DNA from: Leptospira sp. B5-022
GTDB lineage: Bacteria; Spirochaetota; Leptospiria; Leptospirales; Leptospiraceae
DNA: 64,000 bases
Direction of reading: 5' to 3'
Assembly: GCF_000347035.1 (NCBI RefSeq)
Contig: NZ_ANIJ01000022.1
Span: 124,001 to 188,000, forward strand
Part shown: positions 1 through 9,283 of the stretch, one piece after another
How positions within the stretch are numbered: the first letter of the stretch is position 1
Layout of the letters: each line of letters begins with the position of its first letter
Translations under genes and position numbers: made by a program
The notes under the pieces: model-generated
The model's input: only the letters and a program-made list of their open reading frames with translations
The model's database searches: none
What the model was told of the DNA's origin: nothing

Positions 1-1038
1 AATTCCTGCACTCAAATATCTAGGTCCCCATTCCCAGAATCCGTAGTTTGGAGCCAAAAACGGGATCGTAAAAAGAAAGAATAATGCTCCTAGAACGATT
101 GTTTTTCTTCTTACGGAAATTTTGCGGAAATTAAAAAGAAGAATGCCCGATCCTATTAGAGCAAACGGCATGTAGATAAAAAATCCGATCCGAATTGTTT
201 CATCTATCTTATTTAAGAATAAGAAACCGAGGGCCCATTGGATCTTATGCACAAAGCCGGCTCCGGATTCACCGTAATTTGCATGAAATCTAGGACCTAA
301 AAAGGAAGAATATCTAAAATAATTGAACAGGACGAAAGCGAAAAATATAAGTGCGAATCCAAGACCGAAACGGAACGTATTAGAAGTATTCCATTTTATT
401 TTTTTATTGAATAGCGGAAATCCTTCGCTAATCCAGGAGGCCAATAAGATACAACCGGCAAATACAATGCCTTCATGTCTAAACCAAATGGATAATCCGG
501 CAAAAATCCCTGCATAAAATCCCGCTCTTTTGTATAAGAAGGTAAGACTTGCGAGTAGAATCGCTATAAACAATGTATGTTCCGCAAATTCCATCATTAG
601 GATGGGAAGATAAGATCCGAAGAATGCGAGTGTTATAAAAGTGTTGGATGCTTTCCAAAATTTTCTTAAGATCCCAAAAAATACGAAAACTCCGAGTAAA
701 TTAAAATAAGGTAATCCTTGGTTTCCTGCAAAATAATAAAAAGGAGTTGCGAGTGCGGCAAGTAATATCGGAAAAACGGAGATAGTCGAATCTCCCGATT
801 TTGTATAATTATTCGCAGGCATTGGAAGGAATTCTTCTTTCGGATCTATAAACTTTGCAGGGTAGGGAAGCGCTTCCGATCCGAAACCTGAGTGAACTAA
901 TGCGTGGGTCTGGAGAGATTTTGTTCTGGAATCGTATGCAAGTGAAATTTCCGGTTTAGATGATTTGATCAGGACGAAGCAGAAAAGAAGTAGGGATAAG
1001 AACCCTAGGAGATTTCTTTTTTTAAATACGGATCTCAT
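1..1038 (-). CDS. Membrane glycosyltransferase-like protein (3' part missing at window edge)
   Basis: Reading the minus strand from an ATG at 1038 gives 346 uninterrupted codons that run off the left edge, so the C-terminus is missing. The protein starts MRSVFKKRN, followed by a hydrophobic anchor (about residues 10-24), a periplasmic-looking stretch (about 25-80), then a series of hydrophobic segments separated by short charged loops. This layout is that of multi-pass GT-C/dolichyl-mannosyltransferase-like proteins, and it resembles the Leptospira LA_3751/LA_3752 group of putative glycosyltransferases; that family link is from memory of its look, not a search. No catalytic motif can be confirmed in this part. 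It lies just downstream of meaB on the same strand (49-nt gap) and could be co-transcribed with it, but no functional link is apparent. Confidence 0.7.
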   Translation of the reverse strand, partial: MRSVFKKRNLLGFLSLLLFCFVLIKSSKPEISLAYDSRTKSLQTHALVHSGFGSEALPYPAKFIDPKEEFLPMPANNYTKSGDSTISVFPILLAALATPFYYFAGNQGLPYFNLLGVFVFFGILRKFWKASNTFITLAFFGSYLPILMMEFAEHTLFIAILLASLTFLYKRAGFYAGIFAGLSIWFRHEGIVFAGCILLASWISEGFPLFNKKIKWNTSNTFRFGLGFALIFFAFVLFNYFRYSSFLGPRFHANYGESGAGFVHKIQWALGFLFLNKIDETIRIGFFIYMPFALIGSGILLFNFRKISVRRKTIVLGALFFLFTIPFLAPNYGFWEWGPRYLSAGI

Positions 1039-1087
1039 CTATTTCGCCTCTTTGAAAATACTTAAATAAGGTCTAAGTATCTAGAAT

Positions 1088-2041
1088 TTATAATAGTCTT
1101 TTACGAATTTCTGATTGAAAGAAACTTTCCCAATCTTCATAATTCTTTTGGGGAATATTTCCTAACTTCTCGGAGAAAGAAAGCCCAAAATTCCCATACT
1201 CGGTCTTGATCCATTTTTCGATCTGGACCTTGGTTTCCGAAGATCTTTTCGGATGAGGTTTACTTTTCAAAACAAAATCCAATAGTTCTCGGATGCCTTT
1301 TTTCGTTTTTACACTGGTCAGGAAAATAGGGGGGATACTTCCTCCTGGAACAATATCTCGTAAAAATTCGAGAGTGGTCGAAAGAGTATGGAAACTAGCT
1401 CTTGCTAAGGATTCTTCATCACATTTGTTTAATATGAAAGCGTCCGGGACTTCCATAATCCCGCTTTTCATGAATTGGATCTGGTCTCCTCCCAAAGGGA
1501 CCATGACTAAAAAGGAAAGATCCGCCAATTTGGAGACTTCTATCTCGTTTTGCCCGATCCCAACCGTTTCAACGAATATAAAATCGAAAAAACAACGGAG
1601 CAGTCGGATCACATGGTAAGTATAAGGATTTAAACCTCCCAGCTCCAATTGGCTGGGTTGAGATCTGAAAAAGATCCTCTTTTCGCGGACTGGGAGCGAA
1701 AGCCTTGTGCGATCTCCTAGTAAAGAACCTCCGCTTATATGACTGGAAGGATCTATGGCGACTACCGCCATTTTTTTATCTGGGACTGTTTGTAAAAAAT
1801 TGGTGGAGATCTCTCCTAAGAGTGAGGATTTTCCTGCTCCGGGTGTTCCTGTAAATCCGATAGTGACGGACCTGTCTCCATTAAAGCCGGAGTTTTCCAG
1901 CTCTTTGAATAGGACTTTACGAAATTCGAATGAATCCGGTTTTTCCAGTTCGCTGATCAGCTTCGCAAGAGGATATTTTTCCCCTTGGGAAGCTTCTTGG
2001 ATCAGTTCTTTGAGTTCCTTCTCTGCAAACCGTACGGTCAT
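1088..2041 (-). CDS. meaB: MeaB/ArgK-family G3E GTPase, B12-mutase chaperone
   Basis: 317 aa, the usual size for MeaB. It has a P-loop GTPGAGKSS (about residues 65-73), the family segment IDPSSHISGGSLLGDRTR (about 96-113), a switch-type ETVGIGQ (158-164) and a G4 NKCD (205-208). MeaB-type GTPases gate delivery of adenosylcobalamin to methylmalonyl-CoA-type mutases and rescue inactivated enzyme. The start lies only 3 nt after the stop of the mutase gene (2045-4060), so the two are almost certainly one operon, and the partner mutase is the adjacent MeaA. Nothing is missing from the GTPase motifs. Confidence 0.95.
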   Translation of the reverse strand: MTVRFAEKELKELIQEASQGEKYPLAKLISELEKPDSFEFRKVLFKELENSGFNGDRSVTIGFTGTPGAGKSSLLGEISTNFLQTVPDKKMAVVAIDPSSHISGGSLLGDRTRLSLPVREKRIFFRSQPSQLELGGLNPYTYHVIRLLRCFFDFIFVETVGIGQNEIEVSKLADLSFLVMVPLGGDQIQFMKSGIMEVPDAFILNKCDEESLARASFHTLSTTLEFLRDIVPGGSIPPIFLTSVKTKKGIRELLDFVLKSKPHPKRSSETKVQIEKWIKTEYGNFGLSFSEKLGNIPQKNYEDWESFFQSEIRKRLL

Positions 2042-2044
2042 GCC

Positions 2045-4060
2045 TTATCGGAGAACCGGGGTTTTCTCGGATACGATGTCTATGATACGATCCATTACAT
2101 CCATAAGATCGTAATCCTTTGGTGTAAAGATCGCTTTGACTCCGATGGAATGTAGTTTTTCGAAATCAGGTTGAGGAATAATTCCACCGAAGACCACAGG
2201 TATATCCGCTTTATAATGTTTTAATTCCGAGAATATCTGCTCTGCGAGTTCGACATGAGATCCGGAAAGTATGGATACTCCGATCACATTTGCGTTTTCT
2301 TCCACTGCGGATTGTACGATTTCTTCCGGAGTGAGTCTGATGCCGGAGTAGATCACATCGAATCCTGCATGTTTTGCGGATACTGCAATCATCTCTGCGC
2401 CGTTGGAATGTCCGTCTAACCCAGGTTTGCCGACTACGATCTTAGGTCTGGCACCTGTCGCTTTTTGGAATTTTTCCACTTTGGATCTGACATTAGCTAC
2501 TTTGTCTGACTCCAGATTGAGTTTTTGTCCTTCTACTCCGGTGGATGGGCGATATTCTCCGAATACTTTTCTGAGCGTGTCCGCCCATTCTCCCGTAGTT
2601 ACAAGAGCCTTGGCACATTCTACGGAAGCGAACATCAAGTTCTTACCGTTTCTGGCATCGTCTTCTAATCTCGCTAAAGTTTCCGCAACCTTCTTCGCAT
2701 CTCTTCTTGTTTTTACATCAGAGAGTACTTTAAGAGTTTGCTCCGCGGATTTAGGATCTACTTTGAAGATCCCTCCGTCTGGATCGTTTGTAAGAGGGGA
2801 GGGGATCCCTTCTTTCCATTTGTTTTTTCCGACGATGATAAGTTCGTCGTTATTGATCTTCGCGAGTCTTTCCGCTTGGGATTTAACAAGCTGGGCTTTC
2901 ATGTAACCGTTCTCGATCGCCTTGATAGCTCCGCCCATTTCTTTGATCTTTTGGATCTCTTTGTTCGCGTTCTCGATCAGATCTTTAACTTTACTTTCCA
3001 CCACTCTGGAACCTTCGAATAGGTCCGGATATTCCAGTAGGTCGGTTTCGTAAGCGAGTACTTGTTGCAAACGAAGCGACCATTGTTGGTCCCAAGGGCG
3101 AGGAAGGGAAAGCGCCTCGTTCCATGCCGGAAGCTGGAGTGCTCTACATCTTGCATCTCTGCTTAAGGTGACTCCTAAAGCTTCGATTAAAATTCTCCAG
3201 GCGTTGTTTTCGGGTTGTTCCTCGGTTAATCCGAGTGAGTTTACTTGGACTCCGTAACGGAATCGGCGGTATTTCTCGTTTTTTACCTGATAAATCCCTT
3301 TGGTGATCTCTTCCCACATGTCGGAGAAGGCCCGCATTTTACACATTTCTTCGATGAATCGGATCCCTGCGTTTACGAAGAAGGAGATCCTACCAACGCA
3401 CTGCTCGAATTCTTCGTGAGTGAAACAATTTCTTTCTTTGACCGCATCCAGGATGGCCATCCCGGTTGCGAGTGCGAATGCCAACTCTTGCACTGGAGTT
3501 GCACCCGCTTCTTGTAAATGGTAGGAACAAATATTGGATGGGTTCCATTTCGGAATTCTTTTCAAACAGTATTCGTACATATCCACGATGATGCGGATCG
3601 AATGTTCAGGTGGGAAAATATAAGTCCCGCGAGCTAAATATTCTTTAATTATGTCGTTTTGAGTGGTCCCTTGGAGTTTGGAAACGTCTTCTCCTCTTTC
3701 TTCCGCCAAAGCCACGTATAGCGAAAGTAACCACATGGAAGTTCCGTTGATGGTCATGGAAGTGTTCATTTCCTCGATCGGGATCTGATCGAATAGGATG
3801 CGGAAGTCCTCTAATGTGTTGATGGGAACTCCTACTTTTCCGATTTCCGGCTTTGCTATGGGGTGATCCGAGCTATAACCGCATTGAGTGGGAAGATCAA
3901 ATGCGATGGAAAGGCCTGTTTGACCCTTTGCCAGGTTTTTTCTAAAGAGTTCGTTAGACTCCTTCGCATTCGTGTGTCCCGCGTAAGTTCTGAAAATCCA
4001 AGCCGGCTCTTTGCTGGGATTTCCGGTCTTATCGTAAAGGATATGGTCTTTTTTTTCCAT
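2045..4060 (-). CDS. meaA: Ethylmalonyl-CoA mutase-like, adenosylcobalamin-dependent (MeaA)
   Basis: 671 aa with both mutase domains in one chain. The TIM-barrel part carries RTYAGHTNAKESNELFR near residue 24, QTGLSIAFDLPTQ (47-59), NTSMTINGTSMW and a WNEALSLPRPWDQQWSLR segment. The B12 domain (about 536-671) has the base-off motif GLDGHSNGAE with His about 551, then SILSGSH and FGGIIP. Length, single-chain layout and these segments match the MeaA family (ethylmalonyl-CoA mutase in Methylobacterium and streptomycetes) rather than the longer two-subunit or ~720-residue methylmalonyl-CoA mutases. Substrate is inferred from family resemblance; methylmalonyl-CoA cannot be excluded. meaB follows 3 nt downstream. 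Confidence 0.9.
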   Translation of the reverse strand: MEKKDHILYDKTGNPSKEPAWIFRTYAGHTNAKESNELFRKNLAKGQTGLSIAFDLPTQCGYSSDHPIAKPEIGKVGVPINTLEDFRILFDQIPIEEMNTSMTINGTSMWLLSLYVALAEERGEDVSKLQGTTQNDIIKEYLARGTYIFPPEHSIRIIVDMYEYCLKRIPKWNPSNICSYHLQEAGATPVQELAFALATGMAILDAVKERNCFTHEEFEQCVGRISFFVNAGIRFIEEMCKMRAFSDMWEEITKGIYQVKNEKYRRFRYGVQVNSLGLTEEQPENNAWRILIEALGVTLSRDARCRALQLPAWNEALSLPRPWDQQWSLRLQQVLAYETDLLEYPDLFEGSRVVESKVKDLIENANKEIQKIKEMGGAIKAIENGYMKAQLVKSQAERLAKINNDELIIVGKNKWKEGIPSPLTNDPDGGIFKVDPKSAEQTLKVLSDVKTRRDAKKVAETLARLEDDARNGKNLMFASVECAKALVTTGEWADTLRKVFGEYRPSTGVEGQKLNLESDKVANVRSKVEKFQKATGARPKIVVGKPGLDGHSNGAEMIAVSAKHAGFDVIYSGIRLTPEEIVQSAVEENANVIGVSILSGSHVELAEQIFSELKHYKADIPVVFGGIIPQPDFEKLHSIGVKAIFTPKDYDLMDVMDRIIDIVSEKTPVLR

Positions 4061-4168
4061 CTTCTTGCCCTCGGAATATGCCTCTTAGTTTAGTTCAAAA
4101 TGTGTTGGTATAATTTCACCTAAATTTTTAACGTAGCTCCGAAATCCGTAGGAGAAGAATTCCACCGC

Positions 4169-5500
4169 ATGGACTTGGAAAGAAACAGAAAAGCAAACCC
4201 CGCGCTCATTTCACTTTCGACGCTGTTTCTCACCGGTCTATTGACTCTTCTCTATTCCTGGCACGGAGACCCGTCCAACGGAGAAAGTTTCCGGACATTG
4301 GCGGAATTACGTTCTCTTTCCGAAGACGGAAAATTTTTCTCACTTCAGGAGCCTCTTCCCTTTTTGCTATTATCGTTTTGGAAATCGATCTTAGGTTTGA
4401 ATTATATACCCGCTTATCTCTCTTTCGGAGCGTTTTTCCTGAGTTTAGGGATACATCTCTGCGCTTATATCATGGAAAGAGAGAGCTGGAAATTGAATCA
4501 TTATCTATTCTGTTATCTTGCCGCGATCAATCCGTTCTCCTATCTAGTTCCTTTGAATATGTTGGGAGAAGTAGTCAGCTTTTCGTTTTTATTAGTCCTA
4601 TTTCTTTCATTCCGAATGGAAACCGTAATCGATCTTTTAATCTTAGTTTCCTGTACAGTGCTCGGGTTTTTCTCCCATTTTACTTTCTTCCTGATCGGAT
4701 TTACTATCTTTGTGATCAAAGCGGGAACGGTAGGGATACGAGAGAAGAAGAAGCAGCAATCCGTATTTTTCAAAAGAAGGAACCTGCCTAAACTTTTCTT
4801 ATTCGGTTATCTTTCGGTTTTTGTACTTGGGATTATTCTATTAGGAAATCTTAATTTTTACGGAGCTCATTCTTTTGTGTTCATGGGCCTGTCCGTTTGG
4901 AAATATCTTTTAGGCTTCGGTTCTTTTATTCTAATTCTCTTCGTGGGTAATTTTTTACTTCGTTCCGAAAAGGAATTAAACTCCCTTCCCGCTTCCATCG
5001 GGATTTTTGCACTGATCGTAGTATCGGGGTATTTTACAATCCGCCCTATTTTAGGTTTGGATAAAGCAAAGTTAAGTTCCTTGGCAAAGGACGTGGCTTC
5101 TCTCAGGGGAAGATTGATCGTCAATCAGGACGAAAGGATCTATGTTTCTCCTGAAATTTCCGCTTATATATATTTTACTTCTAAACAAAAGACCCATTTC
5201 ACTTCTCATCCGGAAATAAGGGATAAAGATTATATACTGCTATCTGAGGTTTGGGCCGTAGACAGAAAACTTTTACTAAGAGAGGTAAAAGCCAAGAATA
5301 CTCCTTACCTTTTCCTGTCGGGAGAAAGGATTCTCATCAATGGGTTCTTATGGAAAAGGATACAAACGGATCCTAGTTTAAAAACTTTAAGGACCAGATC
5401 CATCGAAGCTAAGTCCGAACTTTCCGACCAAAAAGGTTACGATGATCTTAAAACCTTTCTTATTTCCTGGTTTGCTTCTTCCAAGGCTCCTGATGTATGA
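4169..5500 (+). CDS. Multi-pass membrane protein of unknown function
   Basis: 443 aa. The first ~300 residues hold roughly eight to nine hydrophobic helices (for example LISLSTLFLTGLLTLLYSW at the N-terminus), and the last ~140 residues are polar and probably extracytoplasmic. The general shape is like GT-C glycosyltransferase/ArnT-like membrane proteins with a C-terminal soluble domain, but I see no diagnostic acidic loop motif, so no function is assigned. Its stop overlaps the start of the following SAM methyltransferase (ATGA, 5497-5500), so the two are translationally coupled and likely work in one process. It is divergent from meaA, with about 108 nt between. Confidence 0.8.
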   Translation: MDLERNRKANPALISLSTLFLTGLLTLLYSWHGDPSNGESFRTLAELRSLSEDGKFFSLQEPLPFLLLSFWKSILGLNYIPAYLSFGAFFLSLGIHLCAYIMERESWKLNHYLFCYLAAINPFSYLVPLNMLGEVVSFSFLLVLFLSFRMETVIDLLILVSCTVLGFFSHFTFFLIGFTIFVIKAGTVGIREKKKQQSVFFKRRNLPKLFLFGYLSVFVLGIILLGNLNFYGAHSFVFMGLSVWKYLLGFGSFILILFVGNFLLRSEKELNSLPASIGIFALIVVSGYFTIRPILGLDKAKLSSLAKDVASLRGRLIVNQDERIYVSPEISAYIYFTSKQKTHFTSHPEIRDKDYILLSEVWAVDRKLLLREVKAKNTPYLFLSGERILINGFLWKRIQTDPSLKTLRTRSIEAKSELSDQKGYDDLKTFLISWFASSKAPDV

Positions 5501-6177
5501 GTAAAAAACCGAAAGACTCCGATTATATCGCATACGGAGCCAACGGTCTACCATTCGAAACTTCCTATTGGAGTGAGATTTACGGAAGCGGGAAGGATGT
5601 GGACGCTTCATTCAACGCGAAAGAACATGCGAAATACGTAAAATCTCTTTTTGATCTGATGCAACTTCATCCTAGGAGTATCGCGGACTTTGGGTTTGGC
5701 AAGGCATTACTTTTAAAAGAATTCGTAAAAATATTCCAACCGAATCGTGTGTTTGCAGTCGATCCTTCGGAAGAAATGATAGATGCGATCGCAAAACAGA
5801 AATGGATCCGTTCTTATAATCTTTCTTTTTTACACTCTACAATCCAGGATCTGGAGCTGAAACATTTTAATCTTCCTCCTTTCACACTTGGTATTTGTAA
5901 CTCTGTGGTTCAATATATAGAAGATAAACATCTTCCTAAAGTTTTCGAAAAACTACATAAGATCGTGAATTATCTCTATTTTACGGTCCCGACCAAGAAC
6001 GATTACACAAGAATGAAGAAGGAGATCTACTTTACGGATCCTTATGCCCACCAAAGATCCAAAAAGTATTACGAAAAACTAATTCGTCCTTATTTCAGAA
6101 GAGTTGCATTCAATCTTCTGGAAAGTAGGATCACGAAAGACAGCCCGTTTTGTGACGAGCTGTTCGTGGACGATTGA
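5497..6177 (+). CDS. Class I SAM-dependent methyltransferase
   Basis: 226 aa. The Rossmann glycine motif is present as IADFGFGKA (about residues 62-70), with the ribose-binding acidic residue after strand 2 in VFAVDPSEEMI (Asp about 89) and a post-II segment LGICNSVVQYIED. The substrate cannot be read from sequence. The start overlaps the stop of the upstream membrane protein by 4 nt, suggesting that the methyl acceptor is a product or partner of that protein, possibly an envelope glycan or lipid (inference). It is convergent with the large lipoprotein gene, whose stop lies 2 nt further on. Confidence 0.85.
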   Translation: MSKKPKDSDYIAYGANGLPFETSYWSEIYGSGKDVDASFNAKEHAKYVKSLFDLMQLHPRSIADFGFGKALLLKEFVKIFQPNRVFAVDPSEEMIDAIAKQKWIRSYNLSFLHSTIQDLELKHFNLPPFTLGICNSVVQYIEDKHLPKVFEKLHKIVNYLYFTVPTKNDYTRMKKEIYFTDPYAHQRSKKYYEKLIRPYFRRVAFNLLESRITKDSPFCDELFVDD

Positions 6178-6179
6178 TA

Positions 6180-8975
6180 CTATCTCGTGAATACGTAGCC
6201 GGCACCTGCACCAACTGCGCCATTATCCGCACTTCCGTAAGCACCGTTCGTGATCGTATTTTCGGAACTTGCCTCCAAATACGCGCTCACCAAAAGACTA
6301 TTACCGTCCAAACACACACCTCCAAAGAAGTCATAGGCATTCGCGTTAGGCGCTTTGATATATGCCGTCTGGGACCAGCTTGTGCCGTTTCTTTCGAAAA
6401 TATAAACCGCTCCGGAATACTGAGCGCTATTGTCCGAGCTGGCAGTACTTCCATAAGAGATCGTAGTCTGAGCGCTTGAGTCCAATGCTCCCACAGCAAT
6501 CGTATCTCCATAGAGGCTGATTGCCGCCCCGAAATAATCAGAAGGATCGGAATTAGAAGATTTCAAATATGCTTGTTGCGACCAGATACCTCCGCTTCTA
6601 ACAAACACATATACTGCACCTGAACTATTGGAGGAATTATCCGAAGAAGCGGTTGTACCGGATGAGATACTAGTTTGGTTGCTGTCTTCTCCGCTGGCGC
6701 CGACCGCTAAAGTATCGTCATATAGAGAAACGTTGACCCCGAATTGGTCGTCCACATCCGGATTGGAAGGTTTGATATAAGCTTCTTGAGTCCAGATGCT
6801 TCCGCTTCTATTGAAAATATACACTGCTCCGGCTCTAGTTAAGCTGTTGTCGGAACTTGCACCGCTTCCGTTCGTAATATAGTTTTGATTGCTGCTCTCA
6901 TAATAAGAACTTACGGCGATCTTATCTCCGCTGATTGCAACACTATATCCGAAGGAATCGTTTTCATCCGGATTGGAAGGTTTGATATAAGCTTCTTCCG
7001 CCCAACTGGTTCCTGTTCTTTTAAATACATAAACGGCCCCACTTTGGAAGAGAGTATCATCATTCGGAGCAGGTTGTCCGTTAGAGATCGTATTTTGGGA
7101 ACCGCTTTCATTCTTCGAACCTACTACCAAAGTGTCATTTTGGACAGCGATGGAGTAACCAAAAGCATCGTATGCGGATGGATTAGAAGGTTTGATATAA
7201 GCCTGCTGGCTCCAAGTATTTCCGTTCCTGACAAATACGTAAACCGCACCGGCAAACGTCATACTATTATCCGAAGATGCGGAACTTCCGTTAGTAATCG
7301 TAGATTGGTTACTACTTTCCTGGATTGCACCTACTGCGATCGTATCCCCTGAGATACTTACCGAGAAACCGAACAAATCACTTTCTTCCGAATTGGAAGG
7401 TTTTAAGATCGCTTGTTGGGTCCAAGTATTTCCGTTCCGAATATAAACGTACACTGCTCCGGATGCAGGAGCGCTATTATCGGAAGAGCCCGGATTACTT
7501 CCATTCGTGATAGTATTTTGGTTACTGTCCTCCAAAGGTGCACCTACCACTATCGTGTTCCCGGAAAGAGCCCAGGATCTCCCGAAATTATCATTCGTTT
7601 CCGAGTTGGAAGCTTTGAGATAGGCTTGCAGGGACCAAAGGCCTAAAACGCAGGTAGGGGCTCCGTTGATATTTATGGGAAGATAGTTTAGGTTCACGGA
7701 GTTTCCATCTCCGTCCGTGACGGTTACGGAAACTTGGAGATTAGAGCCACAAGACGGAGCAGTCCAGATCATTTCACTTGTGGTGAGATTCCCGTTGATC
7801 GTGTTTGTAGAAGTGCCTACAACACCCGAGCTAGAATTCCAAGAGAAGGTGAGTGGGGTATTCTCCGGATCGGTAGCCGTTACCCTAAAAACCATATTGC
7901 CCGAAGGATCTAAAGATAATCCGGTTTGAAAACTAGACATGATCTGAGGAGCCAGATTGACCGTCTGGGTTTGAGAGATCTGGATCGTAAAATACCCCAG
8001 ATTAGATCCGCCATTCCCGTCTGATAAAGAAACACTTAACGTACAAGGCCCTATACTTGCGGAAGGAGATGCGGTAAATACGGGGTTTTGGGCATTCACA
8101 TTATCGAAACTTCCGGCACAACTCGAGCCCCAAAAATAAGAGATCGTATTCCCGTCCGGATCGAACGCAGTCAGGGAGATATTGGTAGAGGCGCCTGGAG
8201 CAATACTGGAAGGGTCCGATATAACGTTAGTTACAAAAGGAGAAGAATTAGACCCTACGTTGATACTTCCGTAACCTGTTCCGTATCCTAGTTGCACATC
8301 TGCGGTAAAACTCAAACTTGAGCTTGCCCCTAACTGGTCGCTCACTGTCAATGTGATCGAATATTGTCCGGGAACGGACGGGGAAGTCCATATAGGATTT
8401 AGAATATTCGAATTATTGAAACTTCCTCCGGTTGTAGACCAAACGTAGGTCAAAGTATCGGAAGGATTCGGATCATGGACCGTTGCATTTAGATTCATGG
8501 AAGAAGAAGGTGCAACCTGATTTGTGGAGGCAACCAAAGAATCAATAACAGGAGCAGCATTCGAAAAAGGTGGGGATGGATTCGTTTCGGATAGAACTAA
8601 TACGATATTGGTGATAGAGTTAGCGGTGATCGTAACTCCAGTCACCTGGCCTTGCTGTATCAAAACATTCGAGGCATTATAACCTTCTCCCGAAAATGTT
8701 CTGTCTGTGCCTGCCGGGATCTGTCCAATAATCCCTTGCCAAGTGTCCCCGACTTTTACTAGATCGTGTACGATTGGAGTGGAGATCCCGGGACCGGTCA
8801 CAGTGACTGTTACCTTTGTCAGCGAACTGGAAACATTCACGGCGAATTGAACGTTTCCGTAGGAAGGAGTTTGGGGAAGCCCGAAGAAGGCGGCCAGCGC
8901 GGATAGTCCGGAGTTCGTTCCGGAACAAAAAAAATTCAAGCAGATCAATAAGATCAAAGTCAATTTTGTTTTCAT
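6180..8975 (-). CDS. Large surface lipoprotein: PKD/Ig-like domains plus seven FG-GAP repeats
   Basis: 931 aa. The N-terminus MKTKLTLILLICLNFFCSG is a signal peptide with a relaxed spirochaetal lipobox (Cys about 17). It is followed by a small beta domain, then three PKD/Ig-like modules of about 90-100 residues (about 145-470) carrying YVW/YFW and LTVSD-type motifs. The C-terminal half is seven tandem units of about 66-70 residues, each with the pattern (A)Y(I/L)K.SN....D.FG....(L)..(D)..(V)G(A)......SGAVY(V/I)F.R. That fits a seven-bladed integrin-like FG-GAP propeller. The role is probably surface binding; no enzyme signature is seen. An AGGAAA ribosome site lies just before the ATG at 8975. 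Confidence 0.85.
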   Translation of the reverse strand: MKTKLTLILLICLNFFCSGTNSGLSALAAFFGLPQTPSYGNVQFAVNVSSSLTKVTVTVTGPGISTPIVHDLVKVGDTWQGIIGQIPAGTDRTFSGEGYNASNVLIQQGQVTGVTITANSITNIVLVLSETNPSPPFSNAAPVIDSLVASTNQVAPSSSMNLNATVHDPNPSDTLTYVWSTTGGSFNNSNILNPIWTSPSVPGQYSITLTVSDQLGASSSLSFTADVQLGYGTGYGSINVGSNSSPFVTNVISDPSSIAPGASTNISLTAFDPDGNTISYFWGSSCAGSFDNVNAQNPVFTASPSASIGPCTLSVSLSDGNGGSNLGYFTIQISQTQTVNLAPQIMSSFQTGLSLDPSGNMVFRVTATDPENTPLTFSWNSSSGVVGTSTNTINGNLTTSEMIWTAPSCGSNLQVSVTVTDGDGNSVNLNYLPININGAPTCVLGLWSLQAYLKASNSETNDNFGRSWALSGNTIVVGAPLEDSNQNTITNGSNPGSSDNSAPASGAVYVYIRNGNTWTQQAILKPSNSEESDLFGFSVSISGDTIAVGAIQESSNQSTITNGSSASSDNSMTFAGAVYVFVRNGNTWSQQAYIKPSNPSAYDAFGYSIAVQNDTLVVGSKNESGSQNTISNGQPAPNDDTLFQSGAVYVFKRTGTSWAEEAYIKPSNPDENDSFGYSVAISGDKIAVSSYYESSNQNYITNGSGASSDNSLTRAGAVYIFNRSGSIWTQEAYIKPSNPDVDDQFGVNVSLYDDTLAVGASGEDSNQTSISSGTTASSDNSSNSSGAVYVFVRSGGIWSQQAYLKSSNSDPSDYFGAAISLYGDTIAVGALDSSAQTTISYGSTASSDNSAQYSGAVYIFERNGTSWSQTAYIKAPNANAYDFFGGVCLDGNSLLVSAYLEASSENTITNGAYGSADNGAVGAGAGYVFTR

Positions 8976-9283
8976 CTTAGTTTCCTAATCTTTTTAATAT
9001 TAAGTTTTTGTTATGTTATTCTTTTGTTGAAGAATCGGGTTTCTTACTTTGGCGGCGCTAAGGCAAGAAACGTTGCCGTATAACTTAAGTGCTATGGCCG
9101 AATTGGGCAATACCCCCGTTGAGGTAGGGGAGAGGGAAAAAATCAGATAAGGTTGGGGGAAAAGGTAGATCGTATCCTATGTCGCTAAAATCCCGAAGTT
9201 AGCAAATATTCGAATAGAGTTTTATTCTCCGATAGATACCATGTGCCAAACGATGATATTAACGGCATTTATCGGAAGCGAAT
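8976..9283. other. 308-nt divergent intergenic region
   Basis: This stretch separates the minus-strand lipoprotein from the plus-strand sensor kinase and must hold both promoters. I see a small stem-loop (GGCAA/TTGCC, 9062-9077) and a C-run/G-run pair near 9113-9131, but no convincing ORF, riboswitch consensus or pair of -35/-10 boxes that I would defend. Confidence 0.4.

Noticed and set aside
4061..4168. Cobalamin riboswitch upstream of meaA
   Set aside because: Only 108 nt to the divergent gene and no B12-box-like sequence; too short for the aptamer.
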